A program made the translations under genes and the position numbers. Shown piece by piece: positions 44,730 through 56,639 of a DNA stretch of 64,000 nucleotides. Under the pieces are notes generated by a model. The model made no database searches. It saw nothing but the letters and a program-made list of their open reading frames with translations, and had not been told where the DNA came from. This stretch comes from Meconema thalassinum. Lineage: Eukaryota; Arthropoda; Insecta; Orthoptera; Tettigoniidae. How positions within the stretch are numbered: position 1 is the first letter of the stretch; the number at the start of each line of letters is the position of its first letter. The stretch is taken from assembly GCA_946902985.2 (NCBI GenBank), contig OX336395.1, positions 289,225,065 through 289,289,064 on the forward strand. The letters are read 5' to 3'.

Positions 44730-46162
44730 GTGGATTTCGATGATGATGATGATGGATTCCAAGAATTCATGGATTACGCCTACGAGAATAATTTGCCGGT
44801 ACCACGGGTGTATGTAAGGAATGGTGGAAATCCCTTCGATACTCTCCCAGACAGTGAATTTAAAAGACGATACAGGTTCTCTAAGGAATGCGTAAATAAC
44901 ATTATAATGCCGCTGGTGATACCAGAACACGTTGGAGATCAGAACATGAGAGGACTACCATTGCCAGTACATATTAAAGTATTGACTGCTCTAAGATTTT
45001 ATGCAACTGGCAGTATGCAGGCAAGTAATACATAATATTATTACTACTTTAAAATTATCAATAACTGTAATTATTAATATTTTTTCTGTATTTGGTCCCT
45101 AATTATTATTAGTCCTACTCGTTTTGTAGTTACACCTGGCCAACCATAACCTCTCAATCCTACTTCAGTTTTACTCTCACATTCCATTGGTATATCTCCC
45201 AACGCTATTATTACTATTATTATTATCTTCGAGTATCGAAAAATAACGGTTGCTTTGCGACCAATTACATCTATTGTGCTATTTCAAGGGTTAGTAATGG
45301 TTGATGTAAAAGATTGGATGTATGGTAAGTTAAATCTCAAAAACGATTTTTTAGTAATATGAATACCATTAAGAAGACCATTGTTTTTATTTTTTCAGAT
45401 CCTATGTGGAGATCTCCGTTGTATTAGCCAACCTTCTGTCAGTAGAATTATTGCTAAAATATCAGAATGTTTAGCTAGACATCTGGGAAGATATGAAAAA
45501 TTTCCATCAACCCAAGAAGCTATTACCCATAACAAAAGGGCATTTTATGATATAGCAGGGTTTTCTGATGTTATGGGGTGCATTGACTGCACACATATTC
45601 CTCTTAGGAGTCCAGGAGGCCCTCCTGCTGAAATTTATAGGAATTGGAAAGGATGGATGTCTCTAAATGTACAAGTTGTGTGTGGTCCAAAAATGGAAAT
45701 ATTAATATTGTAATTCGTTGGCCTGGATCAGCACATGACAACAGGATTTTTGAAAACAGTGCTCTTATGACTGCATTCGAGGAAATGATGTTTGGAATTC
45801 TATTGGGTGACAGTGGATATGCCCAGAAACAATACCTTTTTACACCAGTACTTCACACACAAAATGAGACTGAAAACAGGTACAACCGTGCTCATACAAG
45901 GACCAGAAATATTGTGGAACGATTTTTTGGTGCCTGGAAAAGAAAATTCTCATGCCTATCAAAGAAACTGAACACCAAACTAAGAACAACTACTCGTGTA
46001 GTAGCTGCTTGTGCTGTACTTCACAATATTGGTATAACTTATGGAAATGATGTTTACAATAATGTTGAATTTCCAGACAGAGTTGTGCCTGTCATGGCCT
46101 CAGAAGACAGACCCAGAGGGCAAGCAATCAGAGCTGCATTTATACAACGCCATTCTAATTAA
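44730..46162 (+). pseudogene. Harbinger transposase (HARBI1/DDE_4-like), two exons, one frameshift
   Basis: Exon 1 (44730-45020, MDFDDDDDGFQEFMDY...) ends CAG followed by GCAAGT, and exon 2 starts at 45399 after TTTTTTCAG. Joining is in phase and gives a continuous ATGSMQ to LCGDLRCISQPSVS transition, so this is a GC-AG intron of 378 bp. The DDE triad is visible: GCIDCTHIPL (about 45580), LGDSGYAQ (about 45810) and NIVERFFGAW (about 45910). A single-base frame change near 45690-45710, between GPKMEIL and RWPGSAHDN, breaks the second exon. The protein would cut and join element ends in the nucleus, helped by the Myb-like partner. Apart from that one base the gene is intact, so a read error is possible. 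Confidence 0.88.
45021..45398 (+). other. GC-AG intron in the Harbinger transposase
   Basis: Donor CAG/GCAAGT at 45020-45026 and acceptor TTTTTTCAG ending 45398, with a pyrimidine-rich stretch before it. The exons join in phase zero within a conserved region. Confidence 0.75.
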
Positions 46163-46938
46163 ATTATTTCATTAGCCTACATCGAATAACATATTAATGA
46201 GACAAGTTTTTCATCAACATTTTATTTTCCAGTTCGTGTTTCTCATTCATATGCTGCATTTCAAGAGCCATCTTTTGGCATGCCATGTCTGCTATCATCA
46301 CTTTTGCTGCCATCTCTTTCATTCTTAGGGAATGATGTTCTTTGTCTTGTTGTAGCAGTGCATCACACCTTTCTACCGGACTCCTCTATTATACCGGGAG
46401 CCGATTTTCTTGCCTCTCTGGTAGCTCCAGGGGTTGTCTTGTCTTGATCTCCTGGAACGAAGGAAATATAATTTAATTATGTTAATCATACATGTTCACA
46501 TTACTGAAATAAGACTGCAAATAGGAGAAGTAGAATTTTAAATTATCTTACTAATCTGTGCAGAATTCTCGAATTCCTCCTGTACATCCGCCTGCAACTG
46601 TTCTTCATCCATTCCCAGGCTACCGTCGCTCAGTAGAACGTAAGCTCCACTGTTACATTTGTTGGCCACCAACGCCAGCGTGTGACTGTCAATGGCATCT
46701 TGAACCTCGATATCAATTGTGTCGAAGCCATCGATATTAGGATCAGTGCTTCTACTAGATCCTGGACATGGAGCCCCACCTGTAGTCATCCTCTGCCTCT
46801 TTTCCTGAGCCAGTTCCTGTTTTATTTAATTTTCATGTTTTCCCAGCATTTTTTTAATTTGCTCTGCTGTTCTCTGGAATAAAAACAATGTAAAAAATAT
46901 GAAACATTCATTTTATATTACAGGTAGATCATGCACGA

Positions 46939-47785
46939 TGTATCCGTGATGATGTTACAAACTGTCAGGGATGATGTAGGAGCCATAAGGACCTATAGTC
47001 CGGTAACGATCGAGTCAACAGTTATTAATAATCGCAGTTATTTAACGTCCGTCCTCAATTTTAGTTCTTAACAGATGCCAGGGTGGCGTAATTTCGTCCG
47101 GCAGGCGTTCCGTAACGTGCCAGAAGCCAACGAAATGGGGTTTGCACGTGTAAACATCCGTAAATGCCACCAAGCTTAGTTGGGTTTGACCCCGCTAACT
47201 TGCAATTAGTAGACCAACGCCACATCCACTGCGACTTGCAGTCAAAATTTAAACCAAAAATCGGTCTGATACCTCCGACAGTGGAAAACATGTACTGTAC
47301 TGTAATGTGGTACGATTGAAGGGTCGTCACTCCCGACGAGCAGAAGAGGCTAGGAGGATAACTCAACTACTCCACTGCGTATCGACTGGATCGGGGTACG
47401 ATGTCTGTACTGTAGAATTCAGTCTGTGTTGACGAGTTGAAGTGGTACGTGCATTGACGCAGGGGGACGCCATTTTGTAGTTGTAGTTGTAGCCTAAATA
47501 TAACAGCTTGTGAAACGTATACAGGTAAACCGTATTAAATGAGTAGCATTTTGCTTATAACATGTGACTCGATCGTATCCGTACTATGTGTCAGTAGATT
47601 TACTGGCACTTTAAAGATCCCCTTCAGGGCAAAATTTCGGCATCTCTAAAAGCTTTAGTAGTTAAAAGGGACGTAAAATCAATAACATTATTTTTATTAT
47701 CTCCGTACTATGGTTCCTTATCTCACATTGATCCATTTCCCATCCTCCATCATCCCTGAAAGTTTGTAACATCATCACGGATACA
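46939..47785. mobile_element. 847-bp MITE-like element nested in Harbinger intron
   Basis: The left end TGTATCCGTGATGATGTTAC continues AAACTGTCAGGGATGATG. It is inverted at the right as CATCATCCCTGAAAGTTTGT then AACATCATCACGGATACA, about 40 bp with one or two mismatches. No target duplication was recognised. It contains no transposase; the frame at 47061-47366 has no family. Confidence 0.75.
47575..47705 (+). mobile_element. SINE 3' fragment inside the MITE
   Basis: AGTAGTTAAAAGGGACGTAA then AATCAATAACATT is the tail seen in the SINE at 34360-34595. Its upstream body (TTTACTGGCACTTTAAAGAT) matches, inverted, the copy at 59040-59150. Confidence 0.65.
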
Positions 47786-48624
47786 CCATTTAGAATAATG
47801 CCTAGTGCAGTAACCCTCCCACCTTATGGTAATTAAGTGCCTCACATCATGACTTATTAGTTTATAAATACAAAATTAACTGTTTCCTCTGAGTACATAC
47901 TAATATTGAGATGATACTGCAAATGTGATTTTTGTTCATTCTCAATTGGATTTCTTCACTTTCATTTTGTGGTATCAAAACAAACAATCTTTGTGGTAAA
48001 TTATATCTACGGTTACCACTGTAACATTCTAGATACAGTTCATGGTACAGTATTATACACTTAAATGATTTAGAGATTGCACTTACCTTTGTATACTGGG
48101 AATTGAGATTGAACTCTTCAGTGATTTCCTGCCATTTCTTCTTCTTCACGGAAATCGACATGACGTCCGATTTCTTACTCTCCACGACGTCCCTATATTT
48201 AATAGCGAGTTCTTTTACGTAGACTTTTTCGTCGGCGGTGAAATACAGCCTTTTCTTATTTTCTTCCATTTCAATTTATCTTAGAGACGCTACCAAACAG
48301 CAACAAGCAATACAGAACACTATCTTACAAGCAAGAGCAAACAACGATGAATGCCGCGTGTTTATGCCACCGCCTTCTCGAGTAGAGGATCGAGACGGCA
48401 GTGGTTTACGCACGGAGCAGCTGTGCACGTGGAATATTGTGTCCCATAATGACGACAGACACCAAGCTCTAACTAGCTTTTGACTCAAATCTAACTTAGT
48501 CGAGTGGAAGTTAAGTTTCGTCTCTGAATACAAATTCGATACTTCACTTCAAGTGGCCTAGCTTTTAACTTGACTAAGTTAAGTGAAAGTTAAGTTGAAT
48601 TGATGTCTGTGAATACGGCCCTTA

Positions 48625-49750
48625 ATGGCGAATCAACTTTGTAATATGGGTATTGTTTCTCATCCTAACAAGGAAGGTGTATTTAGACCCAGGAACTATC
48701 AACTTAGAGTATAACTACATTTATCTGTAGATCAGTGTGACAATACTTTGGACTATGAAGCCTGGTATCCAGACACAGAAGAAGATTTTGTTTGAATGCT
48801 ACCGTAGGAAGTCGTATGGATATTTTTCTGTGGTTTTCAGACAAATCCACGGACGGTAGGTTCGAACAGGTCTCTGATTCAACATGGTTTATAATTGCAA
48901 ACATTTGTATATGCGTGACAACTTGATCAATTACACCAAACAGCCCTCCCACCAAGTACCAGATATTTGTCCAGACATTTTGCATCACTAAAATAATGGC
49001 TTTGAAATTTAAGATCCGTGTCTAACCTAACCTCTGTCGGGATATCAGCATGAGCAATAGTTTGTCCAAATGAATATTCTTTTATCTGCTGAGCAGGCGT
49101 CGGGAAAGGCACCCGGCAGTCTTTATGCCTTTTCTCCGAACCTATAGAAATAAGAATGTGGGTTAAATATACTCTGCCGAACAGGTGGTGGAGTTTGGTC
49201 GAAAATATCCAGGCTAGCTAAACTTCCTTTTCGACATGACTAAAACATATTAATATAAAAACGCATACTGTGAGTGGTCCTGAGGGCATTAAAGTCGTGT
49301 CATGTTGCAATGTGATGAAGAGTTAAAGTATACACAAAATAACGAACAACTACTGTAAACCAATAAACATTCAAATTTTCATATCCTTCATTCAAATATA
49401 TAAATTGCCTGAACTTTTGCAGTCAAAAACGTATTTGTTAATCATAATCGACATGAAAAGTGACGCTCCGTAAATAGAAAGACATCCTACACTGATTGAT
49501 CTAAAATCTGCTTTCCATATTTCAATCATTAAACTCTGTTTTTCATGCTACGAGATGTCGGAGAATATGCTAATGTGTTTGTCCTGAATTCCTTTACGAG
49601 CACACAATTAAAGATAGCTTGGAAACCATTTATCAGTGTTGCTACATTAACAACTAATATTGTATCTTTCAGTCGGGCAACACAAAAAACATCCAGTGAC
49701 CGGAATAAGTAAAAGAAACTGAATTAAATTACAAGTGATTAAAAATTATA
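48625..49750. other. No gene recognised
   Basis: About 1.1 kb of AT-rich unique-looking sequence without a recognisable gene. Confidence 0.5.
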
Positions 49751-49757
49751 TATATTA

Positions 49758-52375
49758 CTAGCTGAACCCGGCTTGCGTTGCAACGCCAATCAAAGAAAGT
49801 GTTGGCGTTGTAATTTTGTTCCTTGAAGTGCTTTTGGATACGCATTTATTTTTTTCAATTTCCCCTAACTGCCTCCAAACTATCGTAAAATGGATTAACT
49901 AATTTAGAAACATTCGTGAGGACGTCCACAACAACTCATCAAAGTTTCATCGCAATCGGATGAATGGCATATGAATACATACGGAATTTCATTTATGCGA
50001 TTCGTGTGCTGTCACTCATTTGTTGAATCAACTCGTTCGCTACCTACTGTGAAATGGATTTATTAAGTTCTAACGTAAGTGCACACAACAACTCATCAAA
50101 GTTTCATCGCAATCGATGAATGGTATATGAACGCATACAGGATTTTGTTGAAACACTTCAAGCGTCGTCACTCATTACTTGCATCTACTCGTGCGATAAA
50201 TATTGTAAAATGGTTTTACTAAGTTGAAACCCTTCCCTAGCGTGTACACAATAACTCATCCAAGTTTCATCGCAATCGGATGAATGGCATATGAACGCTT
50301 ACGGGATTTTGTTTAAACGATTCGCATGCCGTCACACATTTGTTGAATCTACTCGTACGCTATCTATTGTAAAATGGATTTACTAAGCATGAAACCTTCC
50401 CTGGAGTGTACTCACCGCTCCACCAAAGTTGCATCGCAGTCGGATGAATGGTATCTGAACGCATGCGGGACTTTGTTGAATCGATTCGCGTGCCGTCGCT
50501 CATTTGTTGAATCTACTCGTGCGCTACCTATTGTAAAGTGCATGTACTAAGCTAGTAACCCTTCCTGGAGTGTACACAACAATTATTCAAAGTTTCGTCG
50601 CAATCGAATGAATGGCATATAAACGCATACGGGATTTTGTTTAAACGATTAGCGTGCAGTCACTCATTTGTTGAATCTACTAATGCGCTACCTATTGTAA
50701 AACATATTTACTAAGCCTGAATCCATCCCTGGTGTGTACTAAAGGAATCACCAAAGTTTCATCGCAATCGGATGAATGGTATATGAACGCATGCGGGAAT
50801 TTTTTGAAACGAATTGCACGCAATTATTTTGAAGCTACTCGCGCGCTATCCATTGTAAATTGGGTTTAGTATGCCTATAACGTTCCCGGGAGTGTGCACA
50901 TCAACTCACCAAAATTTGATCGCAATCGGAAGAATTGTGTATGAACACAACACTTCATTTGTTTAAACTACTCGCGCGCTATCTATTGTAAATTGGATAA
51001 ATTACGCCTATAAATATCCCGGAAGTGTGCACAACAAATCATCAAAGTTTCATCGCAAGCTGATGAATGGCATATGAATGCATACGGGACATTGTTGAAA
51101 CGATTCGCGTACCGTCGCTCATTTGTTGAATCTACTCATGAGCTACCTACTTTAAAATGCAAGTACTAAGCCAGAAACATTCCCTAGAGTGTACACAACA
51201 TCTCACCCAAGTTTCATCGCTATCGGACGAATGGTACATGAACGCATACGGGGCGTTGTTGAAACGCTTCGCGCGTTGTCACTCATTTGTTGACTCTACC
51301 CGTGCGCTACCTATTGTAAAATGGATTTACTAAGACTGAAACCATCCCTGGAGTGTACATAACATCTCTTCCAAGTTTCATCGCTATAGGACGAATGGTG
51401 TGTTATATGAACGCATACGGGACTTTGTTGAGACGCTTCGCGCGTCGTCACCCATTTGTTGTATCTACTCGTGCCCTACCTATCGTAAAGTGGATTTACT
51501 AAGCCAGAAACCTTCCCTAAAGTGTATACAACATCTCACCCAAATTTCATCTCTATCAGACGAATGGTGTATGAACGCACATGGGTCTTTGTTGAAACGC
51601 TTCGCGCCTCTTTGCTCATTTGTTGAATCTACTCGTGTGCTACCTTTCGAAAGATGGATTTACTAAGCCTGAAACCTTTCCTGGAGTGTAAATAATATCT
51701 CAATCAAGTTTCAGCGGTATCAGACGAATGGTATATGAACGCATATGGGACTCTGTTGAAACGCTTCACGCGTCGGCGCACATTTGTTGTATCTACTCGT
51801 GCCCTACCTATCGCAAAGTGGATTTACTAAGCCAGAAACCTTCAATGAAGTGTGCACAACATCTCACCCAAGTTTCATTGCTATCGGACGAATGGTATAT
51901 GAACACATACGGGACTTTGTTGAAACGCTTCGCACGTCGTCGCTCATTTGTTGAATCTACTCGTGCACTACATATTGTAAAATGGATTCACTAAGCCATA
52001 AACCGTCCCTGAAGTGTACACAACATCTCACCCAAGTTTCATCGCAATGGGATGAATGATATATGAATGCATGTGGGACATTGTTGAAACGAATCGCACG
52101 CCATTTTGTTGAAGCTACTCGTGCGTCATCTATTGTAAATTAGATTTTTACGCCTATAAATTTCTCGGGAGTGTGCACTACAACTCACCAAAATTTGATC
52201 GCAATCCGAAAAATTGTATATGAACGCATCGCCATCACTCATTTGTTTAAACTACTCGCGCTATCTATTGGGAAATGGATTGACTATGCCTATAAACCTC
52301 TAGGAAGTGTGTACAACAATTCACCAAAATTTGATCACTATCGGATGAATGTTTTATGAACGCATAAAAGGCGAA
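49758..52375 (-). mobile_element. Helitron-like 3' end joined to a ~160-bp tandem repeat array
   Basis: On the minus strand the perfect palindrome GCGTTGCAACGC (49775-49786) is followed by AAGCCGGGTTCAG and CTAG (49758-49761), then T, matching a Helitron 3' end. Starting about 110 bp inside, roughly sixteen units of about 160 bp run to 52375. Markers ATGAACGCAT(A/G)CGGGA recur near 49968, 50126, 50288, 50454, 50620, 50779 and onward to 52358. Every unit has AAGTTTCATCGCAATCGGAT and TGTTGAATCTACTCGTGC-type phrases. Small frames at 51400-52359 are repeat read-through. Confidence 0.7.
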
Positions 52376-52411
52376 CAGACAGACATTCCTTTTCATATAT
52401 ACATGGGTTGT

Positions 52412-53737
52412 TTTTTTTTAGTTTTGGCACCTTAGTTATAACTGGATTAATAACTCACTTAGATGGTTCCAAGTTTCACAGGCACTCGATGAAGTCCCCA
52501 CCGTTGCGTACAACGTGTTTCCAGCGATGCGGAAGTCGTTGGATCCCGTTGGCACTGCCCAATCTACATTGATGGTACGAAGAGAGCGGTCGGCAGCCTG
52601 CTTACCGTCTTCAATGGTACGGAAGCGCTCCCCGCACATTGTCATCTGCATCTTCGGGATGAGATCATAGTCGGAGGGACTGATGTCGGGAGAATATGGG
52701 GGGTGATAGAGGACCTCCCAGTCAAAGCGATCCAACAATGCCGACACAACGCCTGCTGTGTGTGACCCAGCATTGTCATGCAGAACGATGGGCGGTGTAA
52801 CCATGTGGTGGCGCCGTTTCCTTCTCAGAGCTCCTCGGAGATGGTTTTGCAGAAACGAACAATATTACGCCGCATTAACGGTTTGTCCTCGGGGAAGAGT
52901 ATGGTGAATGATCACACCATCCCAAGCATAGGCAAGAATCAACATTACCTTCACATAGGTGGGGGTTGGTCGAACTGTTTTTTTTTTTTTTTTTTTTTTG
53001 TGGTGATCCGTGGTGCCGCCAGTCGTTCGATTGGCGTTTTAATTGTGGCTCATAAGATCTGGCCCACGTCTCGTCAATGGTTATGATAAGCCGTAAGAAG
53101 GCCTCACCTTCGCGCTCATAGTGCTGCAAGTGCATACGACAAGCGTCATATCGCAGCCATTTGTGCATGTCGGTTAAGTCATGCGGAACCCATTTGGACG
53201 CAATCTTCCTCATTTTCAGTAAGTCCTTCAGGATGTGGAGGACAGTTGAATGCGCCAGTCCGGTATCTTGGTCTAATTGATGAATCGTTACGTTCCGATC
53301 CACCTCTACTAACGCGGACACCATCTGTACATTGTCATCACTCACTGGTGGGTGACCAGATCGAGGCATGTGCTCCACACGTTCGCGCCCATCTCGAAAG
53401 GCTGCAACCCATCTTGCTACCGTTCTGAACGGTAACGCAGCTGCACCGCACGCTTCCTGCAATCCTCGGTGACACTGTTTAGCACTGCGACCCCTAGCAC
53501 ACTGAATTTTTATCCACGTTCTCTGCTCCTGCTTGGAAAACATTGCGACTGTCTTTCCCGAGCGCTGGTCTCACACTAGTCATCTAATAGGCGCGAATGC
53601 GCACGAACGGTGGTGAGGACGGGCGAGGTCATGTGCTCTGAGGGAGGGGATGCAGGGCAGCAACCGTCGGTAAAAGTGGCAGCGCCCAACATTGTTGCAA
53701 CTTAGCACTGAAGCATTTGTGCCGAAACTAAAAAAGA
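52412..53737 (-). mobile_element. Mariner element with terminal inverted repeats
   Basis: The left TTTTTTAGTTTTGGCAC (to 52431) and right GTGCCGAAACTAAAAAAGA (53719-53737) ends are inverted copies with one mismatch. They bound a single minus-strand transposase gene. Total length of about 1.33 kb is the usual mariner size. Confidence 0.82.
52436..53543 (-). pseudogene. Mariner transposase (DD34D), disrupted by a poly-T insertion
   Basis: The N-terminal part (52875-53543) carries a helix-turn-helix (KQEQRTWIKIQCARGRSAKQ), GRERVEHMPRSGHPPV, a second helix-turn-helix with GLAHSTVLHILKD, and IITIDETWARSYEP with the first catalytic Asp. The C-terminal part (52436-52804) shows LHDNAGSHTA and SPDISPSDYDL. 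Exactly 34 residues lie between the second and third Asp, giving DD34D. Between the two parts a run of 22 T (52978-52999), read as poly-Lys, shifts the frame, so no complete enzyme is made. The poly-T could be an expansion or a small poly-A insertion on the coding strand. Confidence 0.87.
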
Positions 53738-53749
53738 TTAGAGACTATT

Positions 53750-55125
53750 GCAGAAGAAACCTAAGAGATGATGTGTTTCACTAGTCAAGCGAGCATCGTC
53801 AGATCCAAATGGTATGCAAGACAAATAGCACTACAAAACGCCAACGAACCTACATTGACACCCTCACAGTCACTACCCTATAAAAACAAAATTCACAGAA
53901 ACCCGTAAGAAAGTTAGTTAATGTGGTAATTATTTCTGCAATATATGAAGGCATTAACCTGAAAAAAGACTATTTATGTTAATGTTGTAAAACATACATA
54001 TGACTATCCCAACAACAAAAATGGTATTTTGTTTCCAAAACTGAACTATCTTAATATATTATAGGTTCTCGTCGCTATGGATTAGCCCTTCTGGTGCCAT
54101 GGAGCCGATATATCGACGGAGGGAGCTTCCCTAAAAAAGCCACCGGTCGATCCATCGGCCCAATTTTTCAACTTTTTTTAGTGTTATCTTCAGACACGCA
54201 ACGCTAAAACTGTTGTAACGATGACAAGCCGGGAACCATTCTTTCACAAAATATATTGGTAAGTTTAAGACCCGTGAATGACTGGATTTATAATAGGTAT
54301 TCTTTGAGCATGCTGCGGTTAGCTGACTTCCCACGTGTGTTATCATTTGAAGTCGTGTATATATATGATCTTGCTTGGAGCTAATATACATGGTGAAAAT
54401 TATGGCTAGCAGTTACAACGAAGGAGATTTAAATAAGGTTTAACGGCTGAGGGAATTGTTTGAGAGTGAATTTTCTACTCATGACAACTTTGATTTTACT
54501 GACGACAATCCACCTATTGCTGGAGGACTGTTTACGAATATATTTTTCAGAATTGATCGTACTAGAGACCAATTTGATAGAAATACCCTAAATTTGGGAT
54601 ATTTATACAAAATTCAATATTAATTAGCATATGTAAAACAAACGATACTATTTAGATTCTGCAGGCTGTAAAATTTATATTACGATCTCCAATTTGTAAT
54701 AATAAATATTCGTTAAAGATTATTTTATTATACAAATGAAGCTAAGCATTGGTTATTTAGCGTAAAGTACGTTAATAATATGACTAACAGCTAGAAGTAA
54801 TAATATCAACACTCTTTCTTGAGAAATATAGGTGGCAGATAATTTGTATCAAAGACTTGTAATTTCACTTAACATGACTTAGCAATATTAGCATATTCAC
54901 TCATTAATTGCTTGGCATAAAAAGGGATAAGATGTCACTCATAAATCTCAACCTTTTTGATGCCAAGTAGTAAATTAATACCTCTTCTGTATACACTTTT
55001 CTGCGTACACGGTACATGAAGAAGGCATTTTACCGCTTAGGGTACGGCACAAATGTGCCGTGAAAACACCTTTGATAAAATTAATTTTCTAGCCACTAAG
55101 GTTTAACAAGTGTTTCTTCAATTCT
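53750..55125. other. No recognised gene; one short acidic frame
   Basis: AT-rich sequence. A plus-strand frame near 54390-54620 reads ASSYNEGDLNK, a stop, then ELFESEFSTHDNFDFTDDNP. I do not recognise it; it might be the N-terminus of a decayed transposase, but nothing else supports this. Confidence 0.4.
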
Positions 55126-55129
55126 CGAT

Positions 55130-55535
55130 TCACCTGCCAGTGCATATACAACACGTGTATGGCTTCTCTCCACTATGGGTTTTGATGTGATTCTTCGAAT
55201 TGATTTTAAGATAGAAAATGGGTTCGAATATATTGCATGAATATGGGTTTTAGCCACTATGATTAACATCTGTGTTCAAAGCACCTTTCTGATTAAATTT
55301 GACTATGGATGTGTTACAGGAGTAAGGCTTCCCACTACTTAGGATAAACATGTGTTTGTTTCCAAATGATATTTCTCACACAATTTGGCACGGCACGTGC
55401 CGCATGAGTATATTTCTCGCCACTATGGATTAACATTAGTGTCTTCAAATAACGTTCGGTGATAAAATCTGCCTTCGCATGTGTGAATGCCTCATGCCTA
55501 TGGCCTCTCACCACTATGAGTAAACATGTGTTTCT
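55130..55535 (-). pseudogene. Degenerate zinc fingers downstream of the zinc-finger ORF
   Basis: Four or five units at about 84-bp spacing keep the linker and finger echoes (CTCTCCACTATGGGTTTTGA, TCGCCACTATGGATTAAC, GGCCTCTCACCACTATGAGT) but have lost frame and cysteines. They show that the finger array was once longer than the present open frame. Confidence 0.7.
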
Positions 55536-56494
55536 TCAAATGATTTTTTTAGCAAATGTGGCTTCGCAGGTTCTATACGAGTGTCGCTTCTCACCACCAT
55601 GGGTTAACATGTGTTTCTTCAAATGGCTCTTCAGATAAAATTTGGCTTCGCATGTGTTACATGGGTATGGCCTCTCAGCACTATGGGTAAACATGTGAGT
55701 CTTCAAACTGCCCTTCTGATAAAATTTGGCTTCGCAACATGTGCATGAGTATGGCCTATCACCACTATGGCTAGACATGTGATACTTCAATTGAGTCTTT
55801 AGAATAAATTTGGCTTTGCAGATGTCACATTGGTGTCGCTTCTCACCACTATGTGTTAACATGTGAGTCTTCAAATGGCTCTTCAGATAAAATTTGGCTT
55901 CGCAACTGGTACATGAGTATGGTCTCTCTCCACTATGGGTATATAAGTGAGTCTTCAGATCACCTTTCTGAATAAATTTGGCTTCGCATGTGCTACATGA
56001 GTATGGCCTCTCACCACTGTGGGTTAACATGTGTCTTTTCCAATCATATTTCAGATAAAATTTGGCATCGCAACTGCTACATGCGTACGGCCTCTCATTA
56101 CTATGGATAAACATGTGTCTCTTCAAATTACTTTTCTGTAAAAATCTGGCTTCGCATTTGATACATGAATGTCGCTTTTCACCACTATGGATAAACATGT
56201 GTGTCTTCAAATGAGCTTTTTGTCCAAATTTGGCTCCGCATATGCTACATGTGTGACGCTTCTCACCACTATGCGTTAAAACGTGTCTCTTCAAAGAATT
56301 CGAAGTAAGATACATGGAGCCACATATCCTACATGTATAAGGCTTCTCGCCTGTATGAATTGGCAGGTACGTCTTATTGTTTTCGATCGTACATTTTCTT
56401 CCAGATACAGTGCCGGAACTAAAATGCCCTCCTGCATTACATAAAGCGGATATCGTCCTTACACCAGGATCCGAAGTATCAGAACATATCAGCC
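55536..56494 (-). CDS. C2H2 zinc-finger protein, terminal exon
   Basis: The minus-strand frame opens after a splice acceptor (GATTTCAG before 56494) and runs to TAA at 55536. An internal ATG at 56315 begins MYLTSNSLKRH, but the frame is open upstream through HTGEKPYTCRICG, so the exon starts earlier and the true start lies in exons not seen here. Nine complete Cys2-His2 fingers (Cys-x2-Cys-x12-His-x3-His) follow with the canonical 7-residue linker H(S/T)GE(K/R)(R/P)(Y/H) at a 28-residue period. The tenth has Tyr in place of the first Cys and stops at FAKKII. Such proteins bind DNA in the nucleus; no target can be read. Whether it is a live gene is uncertain because the array ends abruptly in a frameshift at a T run. 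Confidence 0.8.
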
Positions 56495-56639
56495 TGAAAT
56501 CATTGGTATTAATATATTACAGTGCACTCTTAATTATGTTATATAATCTGAGAATGGTGAATAAAATTTCGTGATCTAGAGGTCGAACTTCCAAAATTTA
56601 TAACAGGAAAAACTATCATTGATATCACTACCTGGAAAA

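Larger units (their letters stand above)
46205..48269 (-). pseudogene. Harbinger Myb/SANT-like DNA-binding protein, three exons, degraded
   Basis: Exon 1 (48087-48269) encodes MEENKKRLYFTADEKVYVKE and KKWQEITEEFN, a trihelix/SANT-like fold with Trp and Lys-rich helices. It ends AAG before GTAAGT. Exon 2 (about 46538-46878) starts after TTTTATTCCAG with RTAEQIKKMLGKHEN, then an in-frame TAA, and continues in another frame as QELAQEKRQRMTTGGAPCPG. A third exon (about 46205-46452) follows GTTCCAG. The second gene of Harbinger elements normally binds the element ends and brings the transposase to the nucleus. The TAA after HEN and a frame change mark decay. Intron 1 carries the nested MITE. Confidence 0.75.
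44484..48622. mobile_element. PIF/Harbinger DNA transposon, ~4.1 kb, nearly complete
   Basis: The left end AGGGCCGTATTCAGAGACAT is matched, inverted, at the right end (...GTCTGTGAATACGGCCCT). Both ends continue with ACTTCAACTTAACTTTCACT-type sequence, giving terminal inverted repeats of about 45 bp. The flanking trinucleotides are TCA and TAA, an imperfect match to the T-A-type 3-bp target site of Harbinger. Inside are the two expected genes in convergent orientation: a DDE transposase (plus) and a Myb/SANT-like protein (minus). The internal sequence also holds a nested 847-bp MITE. Confidence 0.88.

Noticed and set aside
47061..47366. 101-residue minus-strand frame
   Set aside because: It lies inside the MITE, with no homology or codon signal recognised.
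49870..52375. CRISPR-like array
   Set aside because: Units of ~160 bp are contiguous and diverged, without constant repeat and unique spacer alternation, and the genome is eukaryotic.
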